Shown one piece after another: positions 12,104 through 20,613 of a stretch of 64,000 nt of DNA. The stretch comes from Nonlabens tegetincola. GTDB taxonomy: Bacteria; Bacteroidota; Bacteroidia; Flavobacteriales; Flavobacteriaceae. The stretch lies in the NCBI RefSeq assembly GCF_002954355.1, contig NZ_MQVV01000012.1, forward strand, positions 496,001 to 560,000, in the 5' to 3' direction. The first letter of the stretch is position 1. Each line of letters begins with the position of its first letter. The notes below the pieces were generated by a model. That model was not told the origin of the DNA. It saw only the letters and a program-made list of their open reading frames with translations, and ran no database searches. Position numbers and translations under genes: made by a program.

Positions 12104-13024
12104 ATGGATAAATTGAACCTGTACATACCAAACGAGACATCAAGATTAAGGGCTGTAGTTTTAGGATCTGCATCTAGTAACGGTCCTGCTCCTACGATAG
12201 AAGAAGCTTATGACCCAAAGTCTAGAGAGCACCTAATCGCCGGTACATATCCAAAGAATGAGGATATGGAAAAAGAGATGGAAGCTGTTGCACAAGTCTT
12301 TGATAAATATGATGTTGAGGTTTATAGGCCTCATGTAATTGAAGATTACAATCAGATTTTTACTAGAGATATAGGTTTTGTTATTGATAACGTATTTATT
12401 AAAGCAAACATTCTACCTGATCGCGATCAAGAACTCAACGCTATTAAATATGTGTTAGACAAAATCAATCCTGAAAATATACTTACGCCGCCAGAAGAAT
12501 GTCATATTGAAGGTGGTGATGTTATGGTTCATAACGACTATATATTCGTAGGAACTTATAGAGGAGCTGACTATTCAAGCTACATAACTGCTCGTACAAA
12601 TACCGCTGCTGTTAATTGGTTGAAAGAGCAATTTCCTAATAAAAAAGTAGTGAGTTTTAATCTTAGAAAACATAATACAGATCCTAAGGAAAACGCATTG
12701 CACTTAGATTGTTGTTTTCAGCCAGTCGGTGATGATAAATGCATCATTCACCGTAATGGGTTTCTAGAAGAATCAGAATATCAATTCCTAATAGATTTAT
12801 TTGGGAAAAAGAATTGTTTTGAGATTGACAAGGAGGAAATGTACAATATGAATTCTAATATTTTTTCAATAGCACCTGATGTAGTCATTTCTGAACGAAA
12901 TTTCACGAGACTAAACGCTTGGTTGCGCAGTCACGGTATAATTGTAGAAGAGGTTCCCTATGCCGAAATAGCAAAACAAGAAGGATTGTTAAGGTGTTCA
13001 ACACTTCCTTTAATTAGAGATTAA
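12104..13024 (+). CDS. Dimethylargininase / arginine deiminase-family hydrolase
   Basis: A 306-aa member of the guanidine-modifying (pentein) superfamily, which acts on arginine-like guanidino groups through a covalent cysteine intermediate. Visible active-site blocks are FTRDIGFV (substrate Asp region), CHIEGGDVMV (catalytic His and Glu), ALHLDCCF, and the C-terminal Cys298 in LLRCSTLPL. I infer dimethylarginine dimethylaminohydrolase-like activity giving citrulline, but arginine deiminase or amidinotransferase activity cannot be excluded. A second superfamily member follows at 13087. The ATG at 12104 is fixed by the -7 box just upstream. Confidence 0.8.
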   Translation: MDKLNLYIPNETSRLRAVVLGSASSNGPAPTIEEAYDPKSREHLIAGTYPKNEDMEKEMEAVAQVFDKYDVEVYRPHVIEDYNQIFTRDIGFVIDNVFIKANILPDRDQELNAIKYVLDKINPENILTPPEECHIEGGDVMVHNDYIFVGTYRGADYSSYITARTNTAAVNWLKEQFPNKKVVSFNLRKHNTDPKENALHLDCCFQPVGDDKCIIHRNGFLEESEYQFLIDLFGKKNCFEIDKEEMYNMNSNIFSIAPDVVISERNFTRLNAWLRSHGIIVEEVPYAEIAKQEGLLRCSTLPLIRD

Positions 13025-13036
13025 TTTTAATTAGTT

Positions 13037-13050
13037 CGCTTTCGCGAAAA
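13037..13050. repeat. Palindrome family, degenerate copy 2 (CGCTTTCGCGAAAA)
   Basis: Intergenic copy with one change in the right arm (AAAAC instead of AAAGC). It overlaps the left arm of a separate hairpin (13048-13068). Confidence 0.75.
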
Positions 13051-13068
13051 CTGCTACACCAGCAGTTT
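13048..13068 (+). other. Hairpin in the leader of ctlX
   Basis: AAACTGCT (13048-13055) pairs with AGCAGTTT (13061-13068), loop ACACC. It lies 18 nt before the ctlX ATG and has no T tract, so it is either a weak terminator of the upstream gene or a leader structure of ctlX. Confidence 0.5.
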
Positions 13069-13086
13069 GAGACAATAAATAATAGA

Positions 13087-14013
13087 ATGAAACAAATTAC
13101 CGACACAGTTTTCATGATACGACCTGTTCAATTTAGACTAAATGAACAAACCGCTGTTAATAATTATTATCAAGATGATGAGGTCCAAGTAGAGAACCAA
13201 AATGAGAAAGCACAAAATGAATTTGACGGCTTTGTAGCATTGTTAAGATCCAAAGGTATTACAGTAATTGAAATAAGTGATGATCCTAAACACGATACTC
13301 CAGATTCTATTTTTCCAAATAACTGGATATCAACACATGAAAATGGTGATATTGCACTGTATCCTATGTTTGCAGAAAATCGACGATTAGAACGACGACC
13401 AGAAGTTCTTAATCGTTTAGAAGAAAGTGGCTTTACAATAGAAAACGTTGTTGACTACACTGCTGCCGAAGAGGAAGATCTGTTTTTGGAAGGTACAGGT
13501 AGTTTGTTGTTAGATCGTGTAAATCGTAAGGCTTACTGTAGTATTTCACCTAGAGCAGATGAGAATTTGCTTATTGAATTCTGCGAGGATTTTGAATACA
13601 CACCTGTCATTTTTACTGCCTATCAAAGTGTAGACGGTAAACGATTGCCTATTTATCATACCAATGTAATGATGGCATTAGGAGAGAATTACTGTGTGAT
13701 ATGTTTGGATTGTATCGATGATAAAAAGGAACGTAAGAATGTTCTTAAACATCTCAAAGAAGATGGGAAAGAGGTTATTACCATTTCAGAGCAGCAAGTA
13801 GAATCTTTTGCTGGTAATATGATGCAAGTTCATAATGCGAGTGGTGATAGGTTTCTTGTTATGAGTGATCAAGCTTATTCATCACTTACTGAATCTCAAA
13901 TTACAAAACTGCAATCGTATAATGAGATTTTACATCCTTCTATTGAAACTATAGAAACCTTAGGTGGTGGATCAGTACGTTGTATGATGGCCGAAGTTTT
14001 CTTACCTAAATAA
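13087..14013 (+). CDS. ctlX: Citrulline utilization hydrolase CtlX-like
   Basis: A 308-aa pentein-fold guanidine/ureido-group hydrolase. The opening MKQITDTVFMIRPVQFRLNEQT and the block IFPNNWISTHENGDIALYPM match the CtlX/amidinotransferase-like family, which in Francisella is linked to citrulline use. Other active-site blocks are FLEGTGSLLLDR and YHTNVMMALGENYCVI, plus the C-terminal Cys299 in LGGGSVRCMMAEVF. It sits 62 bp behind the dimethylargininase-like gene in the same direction. This suggests sequential breakdown of methylarginine or arginine via citrulline; that pairing is inference. The symbol is by family resemblance only. Confidence 0.75.
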   Translation: MKQITDTVFMIRPVQFRLNEQTAVNNYYQDDEVQVENQNEKAQNEFDGFVALLRSKGITVIEISDDPKHDTPDSIFPNNWISTHENGDIALYPMFAENRRLERRPEVLNRLEESGFTIENVVDYTAAEEEDLFLEGTGSLLLDRVNRKAYCSISPRADENLLIEFCEDFEYTPVIFTAYQSVDGKRLPIYHTNVMMALGENYCVICLDCIDDKKERKNVLKHLKEDGKEVITISEQQVESFAGNMMQVHNASGDRFLVMSDQAYSSLTESQITKLQSYNEILHPSIETIETLGGGSVRCMMAEVFLPK

Positions 14014-14017
14014 ATTA

Positions 14018-14069
14018 AATTTTTCCAGGTGGTTGTAAGTCTAATATTTATAACCACCTAGCAAAAATT
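14018..14069. terminator. Possible bidirectional terminator, ctlX / SDR gene
   Basis: AGGTGGTT (14027-14034) pairs with AACCACCT (14052-14059), and a short inner stem extends it. It is flanked by ATTTTT on the left and AAAAAT on the right. It lies between convergent genes. The U run is weak, so confidence is moderate. Confidence 0.5.
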
Positions 14070-14134
14070 CTAAACTGGTTATTACTTTAAGTCAGGAATT
14101 TTCTACCTGTTGAGTACTCGCTAGTTTGAAGTGA

Positions 14135-15562
14135 TTATTTGCCAGTCGCTATATGCTTGATCATTCCTGCAAATATGAAATAATGAAAAGGTAGCATACT
14201 GTACCAGTAAAGTCTACCCCAAATACCTTTTGGTCTAAAGGTAGCTGTTTGATGCACTATGTTATTTTCATCAATTTCAAATTCCAACCAGGCTTCACCA
14301 GGAACTTTCATTTCAGCAAATAATAGGAGACGTTTTTCATCCTTGTCTGCGACAAGAACTCTCCAAAAGTCTAAGGAATCTCCAGGATAAATCTTATCTG
14401 GATTAGTACGTCCTCTACGTAACCCTACACCACCAAAAAGTTTGTCTACAAGTCCTCTAATTTTCCACAAGAAAGTAGCGTAGTAATAACCGTTTTTTCC
14501 ACCTATACTCCAAATACGTTCAAGAGCTTTAGTAGCGTCATCGGTTTTGTGAGTTTGTTCATCCTTCAAACAACCGTATTTAGGAACTTGCTTGTATTTA
14601 TTTAAATTCTTTTTGAATCTTCCACTTACCATGCTGTCTTTCCAGCTACTAACTACCTGACTTTGTTCAATTTTAGCAAATGCCATGTCAAGAGCTTCTT
14701 TATAAGTAAATGGTTGAATGTTGAATTTTTCTGCTAGATTGTTTGGTCTTGCAACTACTTCAATTGTCATACTCTTGACTAAATTTTGAGCAAGTTTATA
14801 AGAGGTACTCGTTACAAAATAAAGCCAATAACTGCTTAAAGTTGGTGTCATCACAGGCACTGTAAAAATGAATATTTTCAATTTGCGTTTTTGTGCATAT
14901 TGTAACATCATTTCCTTATAGGTAAGAATATCTTTTCCTCCTATATCGTAACTATTGTTATAACATTCTACACATCCCAAAACACAGGTCAAATAACTCA
15001 TTACATTTCTTATAGCAATAGGATGTGTTTTTGTATTTACCCATTTTGGTGTAATCATTACAGGTAATTTTTCACATAGATCTCTTATGATTTCAAAAGA
15101 AGAACTACCACTACCTACAATGATTCCAGCTCTTAAAACAGTGACGGGTATGTTGCTGGTGTAAAGAATGTCTTCTACACGCTTTCGCGAAAGCAGATGT
15201 TTACTCAGTTTATCTTCATTAACAATACCTGATAAATAGATAATCTGTTGACAGTTTGTTGGGTGAATAGCCTCGAGAAAATTTTGAGCACTACTAGCTT
15301 CTAGGTCATCAAAATTTTCTGTGTTTGATGTCATAGAATGAATTAGATAGTAAGCTGCATCTATATCTTTTGGGATTGCATCACTTTTCTCAGGTTTGAG
15401 AAAATCTACTTCGATAATACGTATTTGCTCCTTGATTTCTTCAGGTACTGAAAGTCTATTTGCGCTACGCACAGCACAAACCACATCGTGATCCTGTTTA
15501 AGAAGTTCATAGAGTAAACGCACTCCTATATAACCGTTTGCGCCTGTAAGTAACACTTTCAT
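14135..15562 (-). CDS. SDR-family NAD(P)-binding protein with DUF2867-like C-terminus
   Basis: A 475-aa fusion-type protein. The N-terminal extended/atypical SDR Rossmann domain has the nucleotide loop TGANGYIG at residues 7-14 and covers about 1-230 (VTVLRAGIIVGSGSSSFE is the sugar-epimerase-like block). The C-terminal part, about 320-475, resembles DUF2867 (PDKIYPGDSLDFWRVLVAD, PGEAWLEFEID, PKGIWGRLYWY). The substrate is unknown. The palindrome copy at 15181 falls inside it and is read as LLSRKR between the strands. It is followed at its 3' end by a convergent ctlX. Confidence 0.8.
   Translation of the reverse strand: MKVLLTGANGYIGVRLLYELLKQDHDVVCAVRSANRLSVPEEIKEQIRIIEVDFLKPEKSDAIPKDIDAAYYLIHSMTSNTENFDDLEASSAQNFLEAIHPTNCQQIIYLSGIVNEDKLSKHLLSRKRVEDILYTSNIPVTVLRAGIIVGSGSSSFEIIRDLCEKLPVMITPKWVNTKTHPIAIRNVMSYLTCVLGCVECYNNSYDIGGKDILTYKEMMLQYAQKRKLKIFIFTVPVMTPTLSSYWLYFVTSTSYKLAQNLVKSMTIEVVARPNNLAEKFNIQPFTYKEALDMAFAKIEQSQVVSSWKDSMVSGRFKKNLNKYKQVPKYGCLKDEQTHKTDDATKALERIWSIGGKNGYYYATFLWKIRGLVDKLFGGVGLRRGRTNPDKIYPGDSLDFWRVLVADKDEKRLLLFAEMKVPGEAWLEFEIDENNIVHQTATFRPKGIWGRLYWYSMLPFHYFIFAGMIKHIATGK
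15181..15194. repeat. Palindrome family, copy 3 (inside SDR gene)
   Basis: Perfect GCTTTCGCGAAAGC. On the minus strand it is read CTT TCG CGA AAG (L-S-R-K) in the segment HLLSRKRVED. Confidence 0.9.
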
Positions 15563-15640
15563 GTTGCTAAAGTTATGTTACACAAGGGGAATTCTCTCTA
15601 GTAAAGATGTTAAAGAGCAAGAATGTTTAGAAAATAGGAG

Positions 15641-16399
15641 CTATTGTTTTCTCAAAATCATGATAAGTCTAGAACTGTTGAACTTATCATATTCATTGAG
15701 TTGATAATCACCATAAATGTCTATTAGTTCAAGACCAGCTTGATCAAAATATTTTTGAAAATCTGATAGCATCAAAGCGCTCACTCTTTCTGTAAAATGG
15801 TACTTATTACCACCATCTGTAAACTCAATATCTTTATAGATAAACCCGTTTTCAAAACGTCGGTTCATATTAAAGGTGATACCTTGAATGGTTTTGGAAT
15901 TTGAAATAATTAAATGCCTGAGTACATGAGGTACATTCATAAAGTCAATGACTGCATAGGCACCATCTTTCAAATTTTTCTTTATGGATTTAATGGTGTT
16001 TAAGTTATCTTGTTCTTCATCAAAATACCCAAAACTGGTAAATAAATTAAATACCGCATCAAATTTATCATGATAGGGCAAGGTCATATTGTGAACGTCA
16101 AACGTTATACGACTACTATCTACTGATGCATCTTGCTCTAATTGTTTGCGAGCAAAGTCAATACTGTTTTCACTTAAATCAACTCCAGTAACTTTGAATC
16201 CTAATTTGTTAAGGAACAAACTGTGACGACCACGACCACAGGCAAGATCCATAATGTGACTATCTGCTTGTAATGAAAGAGCAGTGGTTAGGTTATTCAT
16301 AAAAGCACCTGCTTCTTCATAATCTCGATCACCATAAAGTATGTGATAATAGGGCGTGTTAAACCAGCTTGCGTACCACTCTTGTTTCTGTGCTCTCAT
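15641..16399 (-). CDS. Class I SAM-dependent methyltransferase
   Basis: About 252 aa with a Rossmann methyltransferase fold. SAM motif I is MDLACGRGRHSLFLNKLG, motif II region VTGVDLSENSIDFAR, and the later block FDAVFNLFTSFGYFD. The substrate cannot be told; small-molecule and rRNA/tRNA targets are both possible. I choose the ATG at 16399 (MRAQKQEWYASWF). A TTG at 16408 would extend it by 3 codons, but that TTG is part of the -7 box TATTTTTG at 16406-16413. It is divergent from the THUMP methyltransferase, with 44 bp between the two start codons. Confidence 0.85.
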   Translation of the reverse strand: MRAQKQEWYASWFNTPYYHILYGDRDYEEAGAFMNNLTTALSLQADSHIMDLACGRGRHSLFLNKLGFKVTGVDLSENSIDFARKQLEQDASVDSSRITFDVHNMTLPYHDKFDAVFNLFTSFGYFDEEQDNLNTIKSIKKNLKDGAYAVIDFMNVPHVLRHLIISNSKTIQGITFNMNRRFENGFIYKDIEFTDGGNKYHFTERVSALMLSDFQKYFDQAGLELIDIYGDYQLNEYDKFNSSRLIMILRKQ

Positions 16400-16405
16400 A
16401 GGCGG

Positions 16406-16413
16406 CAAAAATA
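16406..16413 (-). promoter_or_regulatory. -7 box TATTTTTG for the methyltransferase
   Basis: On the minus strand this reads TATTTTTG, 6 nt before the ATG at 16399. It is back-to-back with the plus-strand box at 16417, with only three bases (GCG) between. Confidence 0.6.
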
Positions 16414-16416
16414 GCG

Positions 16417-16424
16417 TAATTTTG
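16417..16424 (+). promoter_or_regulatory. -7 box TAATTTTG for the THUMP methyltransferase
   Basis: Perfect TAnnTTTG, 19 nt before the ATG at 16444. With the opposite box it forms the near-palindrome CAAAAATA-GCG-TAATTTTG. Confidence 0.65.
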
Positions 16425-16443
16425 CAGGCTAAAATACCTAAGG

Positions 16444-17595
16444 ATGTCCCAAAATTTTAAGATGATTGCCAAAACACTCTTTGGACTGGAAGAAGTTCTA
16501 GAGAAAGAATTACGCCAGCTGGGTGCAATGGATATTAAACGAGGTGTGCGCATGGTTCAATTCTCTGGTGATTTAGGGTTTATGTACAAGGCAAACATGA
16601 TGTTGCGTACTGCTATTCGTATTCTTAAACCTGTATACAGTTTCAAAGCTCGTAATGAGGTTGATTTGTATGACGGTATCTATCAACATGATTGGTCTCA
16701 ATATATTCATGAAGATGATAGTATTTCTGTTCACGGCACAATAGCCTCCAGATATTTTAATCATAGCCAGTATGTAGCTTTAAAAACAAAAGATGCAATC
16801 GTTGATCAATTTCGTAGGAAAACTGGTACTAGGCCAAACGTGGATACCAAACATCCAGATTTAAGAGTATCCGTGCACATTAACGATCAACGGGTAGATG
16901 TTTCTATTGACTCCAGTGGTGAGCCCTTGTACAAACGTGGCTATCGAGATAAAACAAATATTGCACCTATTAATGAAGCTCTTGCAGCAGGAATTATTTT
17001 ATTAAGTGATTGGGATCAACGATCCACTTTTATTGATCCTATGTGTGGTAGTGGTACCATTGCTATAGAAGCGGCAATGATAGCTGCAAATATTGCTCCT
17101 AATCTTAATCGAATGGAATTCGGTTTTGAAAAATGGAAGGATTATGACAATGCCCTTTTTGAAAAAATCCAAGATAGCTGCCTTAAAAAAATGCGTGAAT
17201 TTGATGGTAGAATTATAGCTCGTGATGCCGATGGCTATACCCTTCAAAAAGCTAAGGACAATGTAAAAAACGCCAATCTTGAAGATTTCATATCACTGGA
17301 AAAAGGAGACTTTTTTAGAGATAATCAAACAGCCAAAGCTTTCTTACTTTTTAATCCACCCTATGATGAACGTATAGGTATTGAGATTGATACGTTTTAT
17401 AAACAAATAGGTGACACGCTCAAACAACGTTACCAAGGTAGTACAGCCTGGATCATCACAGGAAATCTAGAGGCGATTAAACATGTTGGGTTGCGTCCTT
17501 CACGTAAAATCAAATTGTATAATGGTAAACTAGATGCCAGATTAGTTAAATATGAAATGTACCGTGGGACAAAAAAGATTCACAAGTTGCAATAA
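16444..17595 (+). CDS. THUMP-domain RNA methyltransferase (RlmL/YpsC family)
   Basis: A 383-aa class I RNA methyltransferase expected to make N2-methylguanosine in 23S rRNA, as the RlmL half of E. coli RlmKL does. An N-terminal ferredoxin-like/THUMP region covers about residues 1-160. The catalytic Rossmann domain has FIDPMCGSGTIAIEAAM from about 197 and the N2-G/N6-A signature NPPYDERIG at 304-312. It lacks the RlmK domain, as is usual outside gammaproteobacteria. The ATG at 16444 is supported by the -7 box just upstream. Confidence 0.88.
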   Translation: MSQNFKMIAKTLFGLEEVLEKELRQLGAMDIKRGVRMVQFSGDLGFMYKANMMLRTAIRILKPVYSFKARNEVDLYDGIYQHDWSQYIHEDDSISVHGTIASRYFNHSQYVALKTKDAIVDQFRRKTGTRPNVDTKHPDLRVSVHINDQRVDVSIDSSGEPLYKRGYRDKTNIAPINEALAAGIILLSDWDQRSTFIDPMCGSGTIAIEAAMIAANIAPNLNRMEFGFEKWKDYDNALFEKIQDSCLKKMREFDGRIIARDADGYTLQKAKDNVKNANLEDFISLEKGDFFRDNQTAKAFLLFNPPYDERIGIEIDTFYKQIGDTLKQRYQGSTAWIITGNLEAIKHVGLRPSRKIKLYNGKLDARLVKYEMYRGTKKIHKLQ

Positions 17596-17643
17596 TTTTA
17601 TACTAAAATTAAACAAGATATTTTTTACCACAACTAGGCTAGT

Positions 17644-17667
17644 TATATTTGAAACAAACATTGTTTC
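17644..17667 (+). promoter_or_regulatory. -7 box and leader hairpin of the DoxX/BT_3928 gene
   Basis: TATATTTG (17644-17651) matches TAnnTTTG. The next bases form a 7-bp inverted repeat, GAAACAA-ACA-TTGTTTC (17651-17667), that abuts the ATG at 17668. It could be a leader hairpin masking the start or an operator at the start site. Confidence 0.5.
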
Positions 17668-18762
17668 ATGAAAATAATAGCTAGAATATTTCAAATTTTT
17701 GTAGGAATATTATTCATCTTTAGTGGTCTTGTAAAATTGAACGATCCGTTAGGGTTCAGTTATAAATTAGATGAATATTTCAGTGCGGCGGTTCTAGGTC
17801 TTGAATTCTTGCAGCCACTTGCACTTCCTATAGCCATATTTGTGGTGATTTTTGAAGTAGTTCTTGGGGTAATGCTTCTTTTAGGTTTTCAAAAAAAGTT
17901 TACAGCATGGTCTTTACTTTTAATGATTGTGTTTTTTACGTTTCTCACGTTTTATAGTGCTTACTTCAATAAAGTGACAGATTGTGGTTGTTTTGGTGAT
18001 GCTATTCCGTTAACACCATGGGAATCATTTACAAAGGACGTTATCTTACTCATTATGATAATAGTGTTGTTTATGAAACAGGATTATTGGTATAGCGCTT
18101 TCGCGAAAGCGAAATCAAGCATAATCACTTTACTCGCTACTATTGGTTGTTTTGCCCTGGCTTACTATGTTTTAATGCACTTGCCGGTTCTAGATTTTAG
18201 AGCTTATAAAGTAGGTACCAATATAGTTGAAGCCATGAAGGAAGATCCTACAAGACCTGATGTTTATGAATATAAATGGTATTTTAATGTCGATGGTGCA
18301 GAGAAAGTCGTGACTACTAATGGTGATTATCCTAGCGGCTATGGAGAATTAGTTAGATATGAAACGGAACTGGTTGAAAAAGGTTACGAACCACCAATTC
18401 ACGATTTTAAAATTGAGGATGAAAATGGTGAAGATTTTACTAGTGACTTTTTAACCAAACCTAAAGTTGCTATGATCATCACTTATAACCTAAACAAAGC
18501 AGAGGTTGAAGGATTAAATAAATTGAATAAATTTATAGATAGGGCAGAGACTGCTGGTTATGAGGTTGTAGGTCTTACGGCATCTAGTATGGATGATGTA
18601 AAAACTGTGATGAATAAACATGAATTTTCAACTACTTTTTATACTGCCGATGAAACTGCTTTAAAAACCATTGTACGATCAGTACCTGGTGTTATTCTTG
18701 TAGATAGAGGTATTATAACTGCAAAATCTCACTGGAATGATCTAGAGTCATTAGAATTATGA
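17668..18762 (+). CDS. BT_3928-type DoxX/MauE-like membrane protein
   Basis: A 364-aa inner-membrane protein. A DoxX/MauE-like four-helix region occupies about residues 1-130 (IFQIFVGILFIFSGLVKLNDP; a Cys pair in DCGCFGDAIP) and a fifth helix lies near 155-172. After this comes a periplasmic/soluble part with a thioredoxin-like tail (KVAMIITYNLNKAEVEGLNK). The family is widespread in Bacteroidota and may support redox or quinone-linked steps, but the function is not established. The palindrome copy at 18096 is read as SAFAKAK between helices 4 and 5. Its stop overlaps the permease start (ATGA). Confidence 0.75.
   Translation: MKIIARIFQIFVGILFIFSGLVKLNDPLGFSYKLDEYFSAAVLGLEFLQPLALPIAIFVVIFEVVLGVMLLLGFQKKFTAWSLLLMIVFFTFLTFYSAYFNKVTDCGCFGDAIPLTPWESFTKDVILLIMIIVLFMKQDYWYSAFAKAKSSIITLLATIGCFALAYYVLMHLPVLDFRAYKVGTNIVEAMKEDPTRPDVYEYKWYFNVDGAEKVVTTNGDYPSGYGELVRYETELVEKGYEPPIHDFKIEDENGEDFTSDFLTKPKVAMIITYNLNKAEVEGLNKLNKFIDRAETAGYEVVGLTASSMDDVKTVMNKHEFSTTFYTADETALKTIVRSVPGVILVDRGIITAKSHWNDLESLEL
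18096..18111. repeat. Palindrome family, copy 4 (inside DoxX/BT_3928 gene)
   Basis: Perfect CGCTTTCGCGAAAGCG read as S-A-F-A-K-A-K in a loop between two membrane helices. Confidence 0.92.
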
Positions 18763-19835
18763 TAAGTTACCTTTTAAAAAAACTAGGATATGCACTCTTT
18801 ACGCTTTGGGGAGTTGTGACACTAGTTTTTTTTCTTTTTTATTTGATGCCAGGTGATCCTGCGCAAATGATGTTAGGTGAAAATCAAACTATGGAGCAGG
18901 TAGCTGCGGTACAGAAAAAGTACGGACTGGATCAAACTCTAGGAAAACAATACTTGTATTTTATAAACGACTTGAGCCCAGTAAGTTTTCATAGTGACAA
19001 TGCTGATGATTTTACTCATTGGAACAATAGAAACAGCGGATCTTCTATTGTAAAATTAGGAGGATATCATCTAGTTATAAAAACACCTTATTTGCGAGAA
19101 TCTTTTCAAAAAACAGGCAAACAGGTCAGTGAGGTGATAGGTGACACTTTACCTAATACTGTTGTGCTTGCGATTGCTTCCATCTTAATCGCTTTATTCA
19201 TGGGTCTTGCCCTTGGAGTAATATCTGCATTATATAGAGATTCTTGGATTGATAAGGTTATTCAAGTAATAAGTACCATGGGTATGAGCATTCCTAGTTT
19301 CTTTAGTGCGATAATCGCAGCTTACCTGTTCGGGTATTTGTGGCATGAATATACAGGACTTCCTATGAGTGGTAGTTTGTACGAGATGGATGATTATGGA
19401 GAAGGAATTCATCTACAAATACGCAATCTTGTGCTACCAGCTTTGGTATTAGGAATACGTCCGCTTGCGGTAATCACTCAATTAATGCGTAATAGTTTAC
19501 TAGAAGTTCTGTCTCAAGAATACATAACAACAGCCTATGCAAAAGGATTGACAACACTTCAGGTAATAAAGCGTCATGCTTTCAAAAATGCGCTCAATCC
19601 AGTAGTTACAGCAGTAAGTGGCTGGTTTGCGAGTTTACTAGCAGGAGCTGTTTTTGTCGAATACATTTTTGGATGGAACGGTTTAGGTAAGGAAATTGTA
19701 GATGCATTAAACACAAAAGACCTGCCCGTAATCACAGGAGCAGTTCTAGTCATTGCTAGCCTGTTTATATTGATTAATATTGCAGTAGATGTGATTTATA
19801 TAAAACTGGATCCTAGAGTAAAACTAGACACATAA
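18759..19835 (+). CDS. ABC transporter permease, OppB/DppB type
   Basis: A 358-aa inner-membrane permease of the peptide/nickel type. The first helix is followed by the family block LFYLMPGDPAQMMLGENQT. The binding-protein-dependent transport domain is about residues 135-350, with the EAA loop (TTAYAKGLTTLQVIKRHAFKNALNP) and EYIFGWNGLGKEIV. About 60 residues between 70 and 130 (SPVSFHSDNADDFTHWNN) form a longer than usual periplasmic loop. No second permease, ATPase or binding protein is adjacent; neighbours are a DoxX protein and tpiA. Partners must be elsewhere. Confidence 0.88.
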   Translation: MISYLLKKLGYALFTLWGVVTLVFFLFYLMPGDPAQMMLGENQTMEQVAAVQKKYGLDQTLGKQYLYFINDLSPVSFHSDNADDFTHWNNRNSGSSIVKLGGYHLVIKTPYLRESFQKTGKQVSEVIGDTLPNTVVLAIASILIALFMGLALGVISALYRDSWIDKVIQVISTMGMSIPSFFSAIIAAYLFGYLWHEYTGLPMSGSLYEMDDYGEGIHLQIRNLVLPALVLGIRPLAVITQLMRNSLLEVLSQEYITTAYAKGLTTLQVIKRHAFKNALNPVVTAVSGWFASLLAGAVFVEYIFGWNGLGKEIVDALNTKDLPVITGAVLVIASLFILINIAVDVIYIKLDPRVKLDT

Positions 19836-19860
19836 TAACAACTGACATAAAAACTTAACT

Positions 19861-20613
19861 ATGAGAAAGCAAATTGTAGCCGGCAACTGGAAAATGAATT
19901 GTGATCTTCCAGATACACAAAAATTAATAACCGATCTTAAAACAGGTCTAGTAAAAGAGTTCAATTGTGAGCTTATGATTGCACCTTCAACACCATTTTT
20001 ATATAATGCTTTTAATAGTACACTAGATTCAGATATTGAAGTGATTGCTCAAAATGTAAGTGAGCAGGATAAAGGGGCATTTACAGGTGAAACTTCTGTA
20101 GATATGCTTCAAAGCATAGGTATTAAAACCGTAATAATTGGTCATTCTGAACGTCGCGATATATATGGTGAAACTAATGAGCTTATCGCTCAAAAAGTTA
20201 AAGCCAGTGTTAATAAAGGTATGAGAGTGATATTTTGTTGCGGTGAACATTTAGGGATACGTAAGGAAGATAAACATTATGACCTTGTGGGTAACCAGGT
20301 TAAAATAGCTCTACAAGATTTAACTGAAGAGCAAATGTCACAAATAGTAATTGCATATGAACCAGTTTGGGCTATAGGAACGGGTGAAACAGCAACCCCA
20401 GAACAAGCACAAGAAATGCACGCACATTTGAGAAATGAATTGTCTACTTTATTCAACGATTCAATTGCGCAAAATACAAGTATTTTATACGGTGGTAGCG
20501 TAAAACCGAATAACGCAGCAGAATTATTTGCTAAACCAGATGTTGATGGTGGACTTGTAGGTGGAGCTTCCTTAAATGCAGAAAGCTTTCTAAACATCGC
20601 AAATGCTATTTAA
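19861..20613 (+). CDS. tpiA: Triosephosphate isomerase
   Basis: Interconverts dihydroxyacetone phosphate and glyceraldehyde 3-phosphate in glycolysis. The 250 aa are a TIM barrel. Key residues are Lys in AGNWKMN (near residue 10), the catalytic His in IIGHSERRDIYGE, and Glu in AYEPVWAIGTGETATPEQA with the flexible loop 6. The phosphate-binding end is ILYGGSVKPNN and GGLVGGASLN. Its end overlaps the next gene by 11 nt, indicating one transcript through prmA and possibly clpS. Confidence 0.97.
   Translation: MRKQIVAGNWKMNCDLPDTQKLITDLKTGLVKEFNCELMIAPSTPFLYNAFNSTLDSDIEVIAQNVSEQDKGAFTGETSVDMLQSIGIKTVIIGHSERRDIYGETNELIAQKVKASVNKGMRVIFCCGEHLGIRKEDKHYDLVGNQVKIALQDLTEEQMSQIVIAYEPVWAIGTGETATPEQAQEMHAHLRNELSTLFNDSIAQNTSILYGGSVKPNNAAELFAKPDVDGGLVGGASLNAESFLNIANAI

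Noticed and set aside
12419-12430. TGATCGCGATCA palindrome inside the dimethylargininase-like gene
   Set aside because: It occurs once, lacks the TTTCGCGAAA core, and the codons read a normal DRDQ segment; chance is likely.
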